Of a DNA stretch of 64,000 nucleotides, positions 1 to 11,108 are shown one piece after another. The stretch lies in contig BFEA01000559.1 in the NCBI GenBank assembly GCA_003427395.1, positions 692,269 to 756,268 of the forward strand, in the 5' to 3' direction. Source of the stretch: Chara braunii. Its lineage: Eukaryota; Streptophyta; Charophyceae; Charales; Characeae. How positions within the stretch are numbered: the stretch's first letter is position 1; each line of letters begins with the position of its first letter. Position numbers and translations under genes: made by a program. The notes beneath the pieces are model-generated. The model had not been told where the DNA came from, made no database searches, and saw nothing but the letters and a program-made list of their open reading frames with translations.

Positions 1-8
1 AACAAGGA

Positions 9-92
9 TTGTCAGCCTGAAGGGAAGTTTGTCGATCCTGACTAGTGGGGTTGTCAGGCTAAAGGGACGTCTGTCGATCCTGACCAGTGGTG
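9..92. repeat. 42-bp tandem duplication
   Basis: Two adjacent copies begin with TTGTCAG at positions 9 and 51 and share the words GTCGATCCTGAC and AAGGGA. The copies differ at several bases. No coding potential is seen. Confidence 0.7.
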
Positions 93-300
93 GGTCGAAG
101 CTAAGACAATTTATAACTCTTGGGTATGATATTTAATACGTATTTATTTATTTATTTGCTTATTGCGATATTTTAATTTATTTTATTTAATTACTGCTTG
201 TCTATCGTTTGTCAAAGAGTTTGTTTGCCGAGATCTTGGTTGGTTGTTTATGAAACTTGTTGTTTTGCGAGTTTGAGCAGGTTCACTTAAAATACCAAGA

Positions 301-480
301 CTCGAGAAAGAAAAAGGGGTTCGGTATCCCCTTCGTTTATCTGAGAAGTTGAGGAGACGCTTGACTCATATCAGAGAAAGAAAACGGGGTTTGGTATCCC
401 CTTCAGTAGTCTGGAAGCTGAAAGCACACTTTACTCAATCGAGAGAACAAGAGAGGGGTTTGATATACTTCATCCCCGAC
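301..480. repeat. about 69-bp tandem repeat, three copies
   Basis: The block GAGAAAGAAAA-GGGGTT-GGTATCCCC recurs at about 304, 373 and 441. The third copy is the most diverged. It looks like a small minisatellite in otherwise unassigned DNA. Confidence 0.6.
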
Positions 481-2857
481 GCTACTAACTGAACGAGTGC
501 CCACAGCACTAATGGCAAGTTAATAATATCCAATTATTACTGTAAGATGGGGGACGGAGTAACGTATTCTCCGAGAAAAGGTTCAGAGAAAAACCAGATT
601 TCAGAGTGACATGAGTTCAAAGTCATGTACATATGAGAAACTCAGATCTAATCCTTCTTGAATTATTTTGATGGTCGACAACGCGGTCTAGTTCATGAGG
701 AACCTGCATCCCCGACCTTAGGGTATTCAAAACCCCGAGCCAAAGACGCTATGACGTATGATATTGACTGAAAATTCAAGAAAAGAAAATCATAAAATTT
801 AAAAAGAAATATCATTCTTATAGAAGATATCCAAAACAACCATGACTTCTATTTGAAGTAAGGCTAGAAGAAAAAAATACAGAAGAGAGTACAATTATTA
901 AGGTAAGACTAAGAAGTGGCCACACGTTGGACAAAGGGTGATGGCGTTGGCACTAACGCCTTATTTATAACCGAAGTAGTGGATGCTCTAGGAGTGTATG
1001 GAGGGGAGAAAGTGTTGGACGCGTTGTAACACGCCTCAAGTTTCTTCTAATAATACTTCATCCTCCCGGGGGATGGAGTCCTCTCGTACCAACCAGCGAA
1101 AGAATGACGTGGGTATGACCTTGTGTGAGCACCATATCCTCACACCTCTTCTTCCACCTCCCTAGAGTTGAACGCACGTCGTATGTGAGGCCGCGATTCT
1201 TCACTAGCGGTTGTTTTCATTTTATACTGCGTGCTAAATCGATTTTGGCCCAGCGGGGATGCTAGGCGGGAGTTCGGTATTATGTCGGAGGTCACCTTCT
1301 TCCTGTGATACTAGCACCTGGTATTATTTTGTTGGCGGTCCTCCTTCAACAATTTGTTTGCCACGACTTAGCGGTCTATTTCCGATTTTAAGGCTATAGA
1401 GGTACTAACTCCCATCTTGGGTCCTTTGTGTCGGCGATCCCATCTTAGTCCTTCATCTAATATTTTCCTTCTTTCTTGCCTCTTCATTCCAGATTCCTCT
1501 ATTGTGTACATCATAGCCATAAATTATATATGAAGGGCTGGGACTTGATTCGGGAATTAAGAGTCCCGACAACACATTCTATTTGAATTGCTCTTCTATT
1601 CCACAAAAGTGTGCCTACTATGTTTCTATTTCGAAACGATCAAAACTCAAGAACCGCGGTTTCTTCGACCTCTTAGAGACAGCTACCGGTCCTCTAAAGC
1701 AACAACGTTCTGTTTTCCATGAATTGCGCCCCCAACAAATTCACCACCCTTCCAACTACCGTTTAGACCCGAACGGACATCGTATATAAGGAAGGACGAT
1801 GAAATTGGCTTAAGGTGAGGGCACGAGCGCACAACCTATAGTTTGTATCTGCCTGAATGGTGAACGAGTCATCACGGACGAGGTTCAAGAGTTGAACCAT
1901 TGTTTTAAAAAATAAATAAATGGAAGAGCTAAAATAAATTCAAAACACATGTGAATACCATTCTGCAGTGCAAAAATACCACGTGTAAAACTTCAGACTA
2001 CTAGTTCACAGAAACCTAAAATGACGAAGGTATGGTCCAAGGCTTGTGAGCCTGTCCGAATCGAAATGCTCTGACCATACATACTAATAAAAGCACTTTT
2101 TGGGTTCTTATGAATTGGTGGTTTAAACCACGAGTACCTTTTCCCGCTTGAAAAAATGTACTCAGAGCAGTTAACACGGAAATTCGGCTGAGAATCGAAT
2201 TGGTGGGCGGCACCAGCTAGATACATCCGTGTCGGCTCGTTTTTCTCTGATGCACAGGGAAAATTTAGGCATGTAACCAATATATGGAAAAGGTATTAGC
2301 AGTTTCAGCAAGAGTTGTACCTACGAAAATGACTTGTTACGTGGGACCAATGGATGAGAGGAGGGGAGGGTGGCTAACAACCAAGCGGGATAAACAACGG
2401 GAATAACTTTGGCTCACATAATCAATGCATCGTCATTTAATTAATATCGCGCTTGCATACGAGCAAGTGCACTCTCTTTCTTTCGAGCATGAGCGTGTGT
2501 GTGTCTGTGTGTGTTGTCATGTTCGCTATACACAGCCCCACAAAAAAACGTGATTTTATCGAACGATTTTGTTACAAGTTCACCAATTCATCAAGAGGTT
2601 GAAACTGTATAACCTACATTTGGTTGATGGATAAGGATTCACCGTGTGCTGTGTGTATCCGAACTCATCATGACTGAGTGTGTATCCGAATTCAGTGTGG
2701 GTATAAAGTATCTGCACAACGTGCATTGGTTGTTGAATAAGGATTTCGCAGGTTGCTCAGAGTTAATGATACCCCAAAGAAATAATTCAAACTCTTACAA
2801 ATATACGACTTAAAAAAATAAAACTAAAAAAATAAAAAATATAAAAATCGATTCATG
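481..2857. other. No gene recognised
   Basis: Reading frames here are short, lack protein-like motifs and are scattered on both strands. A GC-richer part (about 900-1300) is followed by AT-rich sequence. The segment about 2640-2790 resembles about 3560-3700, so the two flanks of the insertion at 2866 contain copies of the same older repeat. Confidence 0.4.
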
Positions 2858-3290
2858 TTCTATTGCTAGGTTACCAATGGTCTGAAGACCGGACGTCTCC
2901 CCCGGACGTCTCCCCCCCCCGTCGTCCGGATTTCCGGATGACGTCTTTTTGGCACCAAAAAAATAAAAACAAAAATACAAAAATTATGACAGTGTTGCGC
3001 ATGGCCTAGAGACCCCCCACAAAAAATTTCAGATTTTTCTGATCATTTGCTGATAGGGTGGTATTTGGGGGGGGAGGTGGGGGTAGAAGGGGTTTTGGTG
3101 GGTATAGGAGGGGTATAAATGGGGAATGAATCTTTAAAGATTTTTATTATTTATTCTACTGGCCCAAATGATCCAAAAATTTGGTGGCATACACCTAATG
3201 CACGGTGGAAGCCACATGATTGTTTTCAAAAAAAAAAAAAAGGTTTTTTTTTTTTTTTTTNNNNNNNNNNNNNNNNNNNNNNNNNNNNNN

Positions 3291-3321
<31 letters not shown>

Positions 3322-3431
3322 GCTAGGTCGGACATACCCTGTCCAGTCCGACGTCCGACCACATGTCCGGTCAGACATCCCGGACGGTCAGGGGGGTTCC
3401 GGACGTCCGGCCCGGTAACCTAATTCTATTG
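2858..3431. mobile_element. hAT-like non-autonomous element with 8-bp target duplication
   Basis: The element lies between direct 8-mers TTCTATTG (2858-2865 and 3424-3431). Its ends are inverted: CTAGGTTACC on the left and GGTAACCTAA on the right. An 8-bp target duplication with ends of this kind is typical of the hAT superfamily. The subterminal regions (2885-2945 and 3335-3412) are built from the repeated word CCGGACGTC or GTCCGG on both strands, which resembles the subterminal transposase-binding repeats of hAT elements. There is no transposase. A 30-N gap sits in a poly-T run inside. Confidence 0.7.
3261..3290. other. Assembly gap (30 N)
   Basis: Thirty Ns flanked by poly-T on both sides. 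The true length of the homopolymer or missing sequence is unknown, so any reading frame across it is meaningless. Confidence 0.95.
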
Positions 3432-3769
3432 TTTTTTTGTGTCTTGATATGTGTGTGTGTATGTGTGTATGTGTGTGTGTATGTGTAATTGTGGCATACT
3501 GTTTCATCAAACATTGACCAACTCATCAGGACATCGGACCCCCACAATTTATCCAAGATGCAGTTGAGTGCTCGATAATGACTCATCATGTCGCGTATGT
3601 CTATCTGAACTCAACATGAGCGGAAAGTATTTGCCCAATACATATGGGTGACGAAAAAGGACCTTGCAGGATGACTAGAGTTAGTAATACCCCAGAAAAC
3701 GAATTCGTTTTTTTAAATGCACTGCTTAAAAAAACAAAACAAAATAAATTTGTTGATTCATTGTGTATG

Positions 3770-3789
3770 GATATGTGTATGTATGTGTG

Positions 3790-3834
<45 letters not shown>

Positions 3835-3914
3835 GTGTGTGTATCTGTGTGCGTGTGTGTGTGTGTATGTGTGAGCCTCACCCACTCCCTCTTCCCTTTC
3901 TCTCTCTCTCTCTC

Positions 3915-3966
<52 letters not shown>
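3770..3966. repeat. (TG)n followed by (CT)n microsatellites
   Basis: A TG-rich tract (about 3770-3872, with CG and TA interruptions) is followed by a nearly pure CT tract (about 3897-3966). All long frames here are simple-sequence artefacts. Confidence 0.95.
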
Positions 3967-3973
<7 letters not shown>

Positions 3974-4847
3974 TTTATTTTATTTATTCCGGTCTCACTG
4001 TCTCTTTCCATTGTATGGACAGTGACCTTCTTCTCCAACACTCAATGACTTCCTGCAACAATATGCCCAGCAGATTGAATGCGCAACCAGAGGCAAGTCT
4101 GCATAATCTTTGTTGTATTAAGTTAAGGCCGCTTGCCTCTGGTTGTCCTCTCTGACGACCTAGATTTCACAATCCGTCCACGCAATAATTTGTCTCACGA
4201 TCTGTTTAAGTCGAGTTGCATATGAGTAGGCACGTTCAACTGTTTCTCACACTGTGGTATTTTAGGGACATGTTATGTTTTTTACTATCTTGAAGTGCAA
4301 AACTAAAAAAAAAAAAAATGGCGTTCAATTGCAAGTGAGATGAAAATACTTGGACAGAGAAATAGGCAAAGAACGAGGAAGAAACACAAGTGGAAGAAGA
4401 AAAATAAGCTGTATTATTTCGTTTGACAAAGGGGAACATTTGTGTCTTAAGTTTAACCGTTGATGTGCACGATATAGATACAACATATATATATTTTCGG
4501 CTAAAGTCAAACAATAGGTGAAAACTGCATAAAATAAGAAGTTCCATCCTTTAGTCATGTCCCTACTCCTCTCCTCTTGCCACAAACACACGAAAGATTT
4601 ATCATGCTCATATCTCACTCTACATCCATTGCTTATCACTTTCTTTAACTTTCCACATGTGAGAGACAACTGTAGAGTTCTCCCTTCTTTGTTGGTTGTT
4701 TGATTTCTTAATAGGTGCTTCATAGGTTGTCTAACTGTCATTTCTTTGGTGGGGGGAAGTACGACACTGTCACGAATTCTGTTTTAAAATGCACTTTAGT
4801 CACAATTTCGCGAACGTTATGTTAAATTGCGAAAAATCACCAATAAA

Positions 4848-5135
4848 TACAACCTACCTTTGGGGTTGGGTGAGGATCTGCTGTATTTGAGGGATGTCTG
4901 AAGTTAATTTAAAACTGAAATCATAATAGCGTCTAAGTTACCACTTTTTTTTTTTTTTTTTTTTTTTGTTGAGGGTTGCTCGGTTGGATGATTGATTCGT
5001 TTTTTTATGGATGTTTGGTTGAGGAAAATCATGAATGTATATAACGTAGCCTTAGTGTTGGATGGGGATGTGTTTTATTTGAGGGACATCCGACGTGCAT
5101 TTAAAACCGAAATCGTAAATGGACCCTAGTTACTT
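4848..5135. repeat. Diverged tandem duplication, about 188 bp
   Basis: The sequence about 4850-4946 (TATTTGAGGGATGTC, then AAAACTGAAATC, then a T tract) recurs at about 5037-5135 (TATTTGAGGGACATCC, then AAAACCGAAATC, then a T tract). Both copies end in poly-T followed by GATTGATTCGTT-like words. This is an old repeat with no coding content. Confidence 0.55.
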
Positions 5136-5474
5136 TTTTTTTTCTTTTTTTTTGTGATTACTCAGTTGGTTCATTGATTCGTTAGTTGATGGTTGCTTGA
5201 TTGGGTATTTGATAGAGTGCTCTGAGAGCAGCAATTGAGACAAAACAATTGCTTCCCCAGGATGTGCCCTCCTGCCATGCCCTTTAGTAGAAGTTGTGAT
5301 GTGTGATGCAGCAACTGCCGTTTTTTCCCTAAACAAAATGCACAATTATTATCGTTTTATCCAAACCGAAAGTTGTTACCCCAATTATTACTGCTATAAT
5401 AAATGTACTCGGGGGAGGATGGTAACATATATAGATGGTCGAGCGACTGATCTTGATTGTATTAAAGTGTCAAA

Positions 5475-5630
5475 TTCATAGATACGAAATGTGCCTTGAG
5501 AAAAGTGATTAAGAAAAAGAAATAGATTCATAGATACGAAATGTGCCTTGAGAAAAGTGATTAAGAAAAAGAGATAGATTCATAGATACGAAATGTGCCT
5601 TGAGAAAAGTGTTTAAGAAAAAGAGATAGG
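5475..5630. repeat. 52-bp tandem repeat, three nearly identical copies
   Basis: TTCATAGATACGAAATG starts at 5475, 5527 and 5579. The copies are almost identical, so the array is recent or homogenised. Confidence 0.9.
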
Positions 5631-5729
5631 AAGAAGACGGGAAGGAATCCTGCATCAGATCACATGAATTAAGACAAAGAGTACGATGGATATAAAGTTG
5701 AGAAATCATATATATATACAAGGCACCTA

Positions 5730-5773
5730 CCCGTATGTACGGAGGTCCCTGGGGAGACCTCCTTACATACGGG
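5730..5773. repeat. 18-bp-arm hairpin
   Basis: CCCGTATGTACGGAGGTC is followed 8 bases later by its reverse complement with one mismatch. It resembles the GC-rich palindromic word islands at the ends of the nearby hAT-like elements, but no matching target duplication was found for it. Confidence 0.6.
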
Positions 5774-5875
5774 CGTTCGGGGTCCTGTGCAAGGTCTGAA
5801 ACTTGAAGGCAGTCGGTCCTCGCAAAAAATTATTTCGGGGCCTAAAAACAAGTTTGTTTTTCTGATTTATTTTTT

Positions 5876-6195
5876 GTGAACTCTTTATAATGTGAGGTAC
5901 ATGCCCATAAATTTTGAAGTAATATTGCTATGCCAAATAAAACTTTAAAATCACTAAAGATGGACATGTCAAAACGTGCTCGCTCACTCACCATGTTTAT
6001 TTTTTTTACTTTGTACTTTTTATTTTCATTTTATTGCGTGACCTAAAACATTTTATTATTTTTTGAACGTTTTTTAATGATTTTTGTATTATATGAAGTA
6101 CACATTTGTAAATTTCAGGACATTTGGGTGTGCCAAACAAAAATGAAAAATTGCCAAAGATGGCGGTGTCGAATACATGCTCGCTCACTCACTAA
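5876..6195. repeat. Dispersed repeat, two tandem copies of about 192 bp
   Basis: Two copies end in AAAGATGG-TGTC-AA-ACGTGCTCGCTCACTCAC-like sequence (about 5995 and 6190). The same module is present twice in inverted orientation at about 21040-21310. This is therefore a dispersed AT-rich repeat family, perhaps internal sequence of the hAT-like elements. Confidence 0.6.
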
Positions 6196-6225
6196 TTTTA
6201 ATTTTTTTTTATTTATTATTTTCTC

Positions 6226-7231
6226 ATTATTAGCTGGGTAGCACACCGTACGCGTAGATATCCCAGCGTACATGTACGAAACCAAAATCGCAAAATCGTA
6301 TACGTAAAATAAAAATAAAAAATCCAGAAGATATGAAAAAAACGTATGTCGTGCAGAATAATGATACAAACAACATTTGCCTGGAGTCATACCCGACTTC
6401 CCAGCAATCTTAATTTAAAAATGAAAAACCTTAAAGAAAATTTTAAATTTTAAAATGATAATAATAATAATAAAATATTTAAAAATAATTTTTAAATTAT
6501 TATGATAAGATTACCTTTTTTATACTTTTCAATTTCGTCCTCAACTTTGATTGGGAATTCGGGGATGACTCCCGGGCAAAAGTTATTTGTATCATGTTTC
6601 TGTATAACATATATTTGTTAAAGAAATTTATTTTTATTTTTTTTGTTTTTTTCTAGGCTACCAGAGTGGCCCGGGGTCACTTGTCTGGCCGGGCCAAAAT
6701 AATAAAAATAATAAAAATAAATAAAATATTCTTGAATTCTATTTTGTATTTTAAATTAGGTGAAGAATTTGGATATGACCCTGAGCCAAAAGTTGTTCAG
6801 TTTATTTTTTTGTATAATATTCGTTTTTTTCAGAATTTTTGGATTTTTTTGTTTTTTGTTTTTTGCTGGAACCTTACCTGATCCTTGCACGGGCTGGCCA
6901 CCCGGGACCCGGGCGGCCCGGCTGGTAGCCTAGGTTTTTTTCCTATTTTTTTTTAATTTTTATTTCATTTTTATTTGTGTTTTGATCCTTCGGTTTTGCA
7001 CTCGAGTTTCATACAAATTTAGGCGAAGAGTTTCAGGCAAAAGTTGTTTGAAATATCAGTTTTCATAACATAATTTTTTTTTGGATTTTTTCGATGATTT
7101 TTTTTTTTTTTTTTTTTACGCATTCCCATGTATGGGAGTACGTGTACACACGTACGTGTCGTGTACCGGAATACGTGTACGTGTGTACGTGCAACCCGCG
7201 TACACGTACACCGTGCAACCCTGATTATTAG
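6226..7231. mobile_element. hAT-like element with 8-bp target duplication, contains a nested element
   Basis: Direct 8-mers ATTATTAG lie at 6226-6233 and 7224-7231. The element's left end is CTGGGTAGCACACCG and the inverted right end reads CAGGGTTGCACGGTG, similar imperfect terminal inverted repeats. Both subterminal regions are rich in one palindromic word, GTAC/TACGTGTAC (6245-6300 and 7137-7215). The interior is AT-rich and non-coding. It is interrupted by a second element at 6653-6933. Confidence 0.65.
6645..6941. mobile_element. Nested hAT-like MITE with 8-bp target duplication
   Basis: Direct 8-mers GTTTTTTT (6645-6652, 6934-6941) flank a 281-bp element with perfect 10-bp inverted ends, CTAGGCTACC and GGTAGCCTAG. 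The subterminal word is GGCCCGGG or CCGGGCC on both sides. Because the duplication is T-rich it is weaker evidence than the 8-mer of the host element, but the inverted ends are clear. Confidence 0.65.
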
Positions 7232-7380
7232 TTTTTTTTTCTGTACTTTATTTTTATTTCAAATTTGGTAAGGCATTTCAATGTAATTCTCATGCAAATG
7301 TTGTTTATTTTATTTTTCTTTATAACATAGTTTTTTCTTCAGATTTTGCTTGTTATGTTTTTTTTTAATTATTATTTTTA

Positions 7381-7482
7381 TTCCGCGTTCAGCTCGAACG
7401 ACCGAACGCATTCCCAAGGGGTCCCACACGTTCACGAGTTCGGATTCGGGTATTCGACCCGTCTCGAACGTCGGTTACCTTA
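7381..7482 (-). repeat. hAT-like terminal island, CGAACG word
   Basis: About 100 bp with repeated CGAACG or CGTTCG, ending in GGTTACC before a TA tract. It is homologous, in inverted orientation, to 20754-20853, which begins CAGGGTTGCCGGCG. The other end of this element was not identified. Confidence 0.5.
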
Positions 7483-7781
7483 TATATATATTACACATAC
7501 ATATGTGGGTAGCACCCAGTACTAGTATAAAGGGTGCACACGTACATTTTTCGGCATACACCTACGAACCCAAAATCGCTTATACACGTATGTAAAAATA
7601 AATAAATAAATAAATAAGTCGTCCAAAAAATATGAAAAAAACCGTATGTTGTGCAAAATAATAATACAACAATTTTTTGCATGAGAGCCATACCCGATTT
7701 CATAGGCAAACTTTATTTAAAAGGTGAAAAAACTTAAAGAAAACTTTAAAATAATAAAAAATAAAAACAAATAGTTTTTAA

Positions 7782-8104
7782 CTGTGTAGCACACCGAACA
7801 TGTTCGGATGTTCGACCAAACGCATTCCGAACGTGTTTGGTCACATATTAAAAAAAAAAAAAAAAAAAAAATTGGGTTTTTTATTTTTAACTCGAGTTTG
7901 GTTATGAATTTGAGGATGCGTATGAGGAAAACGTTGTTTGTATTATTATTTTACATAACATACATTGTTGTCAGAGCTTTGTAATAAGTTTTATATTTTA
8001 TATTTTTTATTTTTATAATCGAGCTTAGAGAGTTTTGACGCTTATTTGCATTCGGTCCTGAACGTTTGGGTTTGGTGACTGAAACCGAACATGATGCTAC
8101 ACAG
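7782..8104. mobile_element. Possible hAT-like element, GAACATGTTC word
   Basis: The left end CTGTGTAGCACACCGAACATG and the right end, which reads CTGTGTAGCATCATGTTCGG on the minus strand, are imperfect inverted repeats. Both ends carry the GAACATGTTC or CGAACG word. A clean 8-bp duplication is not seen; a 12/13 direct match (AAATAGTTTTTAA, 7769-7781; AAATAGGTTTTAA, 8110-8122) lies close by but is offset by 6 bp on the right. Confidence 0.45.
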
Positions 8105-8255
8105 GTGTTAAATAGGTTTTAAATTATTATAATAATATTTTTTTTTTTTTAGTTTTAAATTTCTGACTCGAGTTTGATTGGGAATTCGGAGACGACTCCC
8201 AGGTAGAAGTTGTTTGTAATACGTTTCTACATAACATATATTTGTTAACAGAATT

Positions 8256-9495
8256 GAATTGAAGGAATAAACTGACGAGCAAAATCAGTTTGAGCGTGAG
8301 AATAGCATACCAAGATACACCATTAATAATCAGACTATTACGCACGCAATATTTGAGCAAATTCAAAACGAACCAAAGGAACCGATCAAAAGATACACCT
8401 TAGAAGAATAGGATCGATCCCAGAACAACGAGCAAAACAGTAACCCGCCCCCACATACCACACGGCCTCTCCTCAACGTGTTTCGCCTACCCAGCAAGTA
8501 GTCTCATCAGGAGGATACTACCCACACAACCCGATGCTCAAAACATGGAGGCTCAACCTACAGCCTACCTCCGTTATATAGCACATCATCCTACCCCTAC
8601 CCTCGACCAAACACTACCTAGAGGAAACCTCCCCATCATTGTATCGGCGACGTGGTGTGCCTTGTCACAGGGATCGCGAGACAAACATTGATGGAAGGAA
8701 AGAGAGGAAGATCTCAACCCCCCACTAAGCACGTTCAATCGAAAATCCACCGTGAACCACATGTCTTCAATCACCTGCAAAGAAGAGAACAACACAGACA
8801 GCCGGGAACAGAAGACAAGCAAAAACGAGGAAGAGACAATCTCCCGTAGTACGCCGGAGCAGCGAAGCAAGTTCTCAGCCAACGAAGCACTCCAGATCAG
8901 CGTCTCCGCCACTGGTGCCACCACCGAAGCAACTGGCATCGACAATAACCACCAAGGAGAAGAAGAAGCGGAGGAGCGCGCACCTATGACGCCTCTCAAA
9001 TGAGAGGTGAATGAGGTCAGTTCGATCGGGCAGCGCAAAGTTATACTGTCAGCCGCAGATCAAAAGAGACCTGAAAACTGTCCCACGCCAGGCATCATAA
9101 AGTCCCAAGGCAGTCGTACGGGCCCCGATCTCAGAAGCTGAAAACGTTTGAATGTAACCGAACAAACGGCCGGGTTCCTCCGAGAATGAAATCAGCAGAA
9201 CAAAACCGGAAAATTGGCCGGATTCTTAAAAAAACAGAGCCAATCCCAGAAACCGGAGAGATCCTCTGACCCGACACAGCAGAAGCCGAATAGTGACCTA
9301 AAAACGATCGGGTACATTCTGCTCGGACGGCCTCTAAACACCAAGGTGTCCATCGGGGACCCTAAAGGACGCCAATCATCGGCCCAACGGATCAATGGGT
9401 CTGCACTATACCCAAAAGAGCTTGACAACCTAGTAGTCTGGTATCAAGCCCATCCGATGGGCTAATTTGGCAAAGAAGCCAAACCCCCAAAGCCA
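8256..9495 (-). repeat. PLE-1 pseudo-LTR, 3' copy
   Basis: A direct repeat of 13828-15084, starting GAATTGAAGGAATAAAC and ending CCCCCAAAGCCA. The copies differ by scattered substitutions and small indels, for example about 16 extra bases in the other copy near 14440. The last 34 bases hold the 3' end of ORF2, so the coding region runs slightly into the repeat. Confidence 0.9.
8481..8510 (-). ncRNA. Hammerhead-ribozyme-like core (doubtful)
   Basis: On the minus strand CTGATGA (8510-8504), a 19-nt segment able to form a short stem (CTAC with GTAG) and GAAA (8484-8481) occur in hammerhead order inside the pseudo-LTR. Penelope-like elements are known to carry hammerheads in such repeats. A CACG/CGTG stem III can form, but the residue after it is G rather than A, C or U, and I cannot find a convincing stem I. 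In the other pseudo-LTR the core reads CTTATGA (14081-14075), an inactivating change. Confidence 0.25.
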
Positions 9496-10697
9496 CCTCC
9501 AACTCCCCCCATCCGGGCGACCAACAGGGCCTCGGGCGAATTCATCTTCCTAGCAAATCTATCAAAGGCATTTGCAACCAATCTGGGGGGATACCTTCGC
9601 ATGAGAAGCTCCCTCCAGACAGTAAGGAAAAACTGCAGACGGCCAAAATCATCCGAAGACCATCTATAAACCCTATGTAGCGAACCAATAATCTCCCCAA
9701 TCTTGGCCCGCTTCGACGAATAAGACCCAAAGTCCTAATATAAGCCAAAAACCAGTTTTCCCTCGTTCCAGATCGGATCCGAATTCTTCACAAGGGCTAC
9801 GGTACGTATCGCCGTATCGTCTTTCTGAACCATCATCCCAACAAAAGCCCACTGCCCCAAGCCGTCATCAGTTCGCTCCAAACGGAGTTTGGAACCATAA
9901 CAAGACTGAAATTTTTCAAAAATCCAGGAAGCAGTGGCATACCCCTCCGCTCGCACGACTGCCACGAAAATGTTAACATCATCAATAATCCGAAAGCCAA
10001 AAACAAGACGCCTATGAATCCTCACAGTGTTCAAGAAATTAAACTCGGCCCATGCGCAGAGGATACATGCCAACAAACAACTGGACGATTTCCCCATAGG
10101 AACTCCGATGACTTGTCTAAGCAAAACCTTGGCTGACCACACAAAGGTAAACCGAAGATAAAAAACAAGCATGTCCCGAATAACCTGAAAACTGAGAAAA
10201 ATACAATCGTCCCTCCTTGCGCCAAAGGACAAAAAGGACTGACAACCCCTCCTGGCGACATTGACACCTTCATAACCGGAACTGATATACCTAGCGAACA
10301 ACCAATCTACCGCACGGAGAATGTCATCCTGTGGCAGAGTCACAAACATATCCTTCACGTCGAAGGACCCTACGACCAGGTTAACCAAACCAGGTAAGCG
10401 ATCCAGATCCCCGTCCATCTCCTCCAACCTTGTGCGGACCTGATCCACAGCTATGAGGTTAAAGCACAGATTGGCAGGAAGCTGAAAGAGCAGACAGTTC
10501 AGACATCGAGCGACCCTGGCACAGGCCAACCGCGTAGGCTCATAACAAGTAGGCGAAATGGGACGCCACCTCAAGAGATCCTTGTGCTTCGGTAAAACAA
10601 AAGCTTTACCAAAAGTCCCCTTGGTGTCCCATTTACCAACGCTGTGCACACCCTTCAAGTGAAAATCAGTGCGGATCTCGGAAATCAAATCGTGCAC
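9462..10697 (-). pseudogene. PLE-1 reverse transcriptase region of ORF2
   Basis: The 320-residue open segment 10697-9735 has Penelope RT motifs. Near residue 113 is FDVKDMFVTLP (motif A Asp), near 198 GVPMGKSSSCLLA (motif B), and at 237-240 IIDD followed by a hydrophobic strand (motif C). Upstream is a fingers-like KHKDLLRWRPISP. The frame continues past a TAG at 9737-9735 for 90 codons with RT thumb-like basic helices, ending at 9464-9462 inside the pseudo-LTR. Another in-frame TAG (10709-10707) separates it from the RT N-terminal part. RT catalytic residues are intact, but the stops make it a pseudogene. Confidence 0.85.
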
Positions 10698-10706
10698 ATC
10701 TGCCTT

Positions 10707-11108
10707 CTAGTGCGTAAAAGCACAATTCCAGTCGAAGGTCATTCTCTGAAAATGGGCATACAGGAGAGGACAAATGATCAGTATGTCCGCAATGTTTCGA
10801 TCTATAGGTACACAAGCAAAACGCCTAAGCCTCCCCAACCAGCCAAAAAGGTCCGAGGGTACGAAATTCTCAGCAGCATCCACAAAACAAACACGAAGGG
10901 CATCCTGGTCGATCAAGAAAGACGATCTCGTGATCCTACAAATACGGACAATCTCTTTACCTTGCTCCTCCATGGCCATCCCCTTGGTGCGAACGGGGAT
11001 GTTCTTGGAATTTCGAAAAATATCCGGGATACCAGGAACATCGTCGATCCTGGTCATAGTATGCAAACCATGCCGTTCCAATTTTCGAGCACATCGAAAC
11101 AATGACAC
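10707..11108 (-). pseudogene. PLE-1 RT N-terminal region
   Basis: This segment is in the same frame as the RT downstream, separated only by a TAG. The block FACVPIDRNIADILIICPLLY (residues about 99-119) matches LSPLDRNISEIWIECPVLY in PLE-2, the conserved segment just before the RT fingers. It is in a different frame from the endonuclease-linker segment upstream, so one frameshift lies at about 11060-11105. Confidence 0.75.

Larger units (their letters stand above)
6540..8253. repeat. Series of decayed copies of an AT-rich module
   Basis: A module reading roughly GGAATTCGGGGATGACTCC, then GGCAAAAGTTGTTTGTAT, then ATAACATATATTTGTTAACAGA, recurs at about 6560, 6765, 7020, 7275, 7900 and 8180, and again near 21590. 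Spacing is irregular because other elements interrupt it. The last copy is the insertion site of PLE-1. Confidence 0.65.

Noticed and set aside
3601-4155. Long open frames of alternating Cys/Val, Leu/Ser or Arg/Glu
   Set aside because: They are translations of (TG)n and (CT)n microsatellites.
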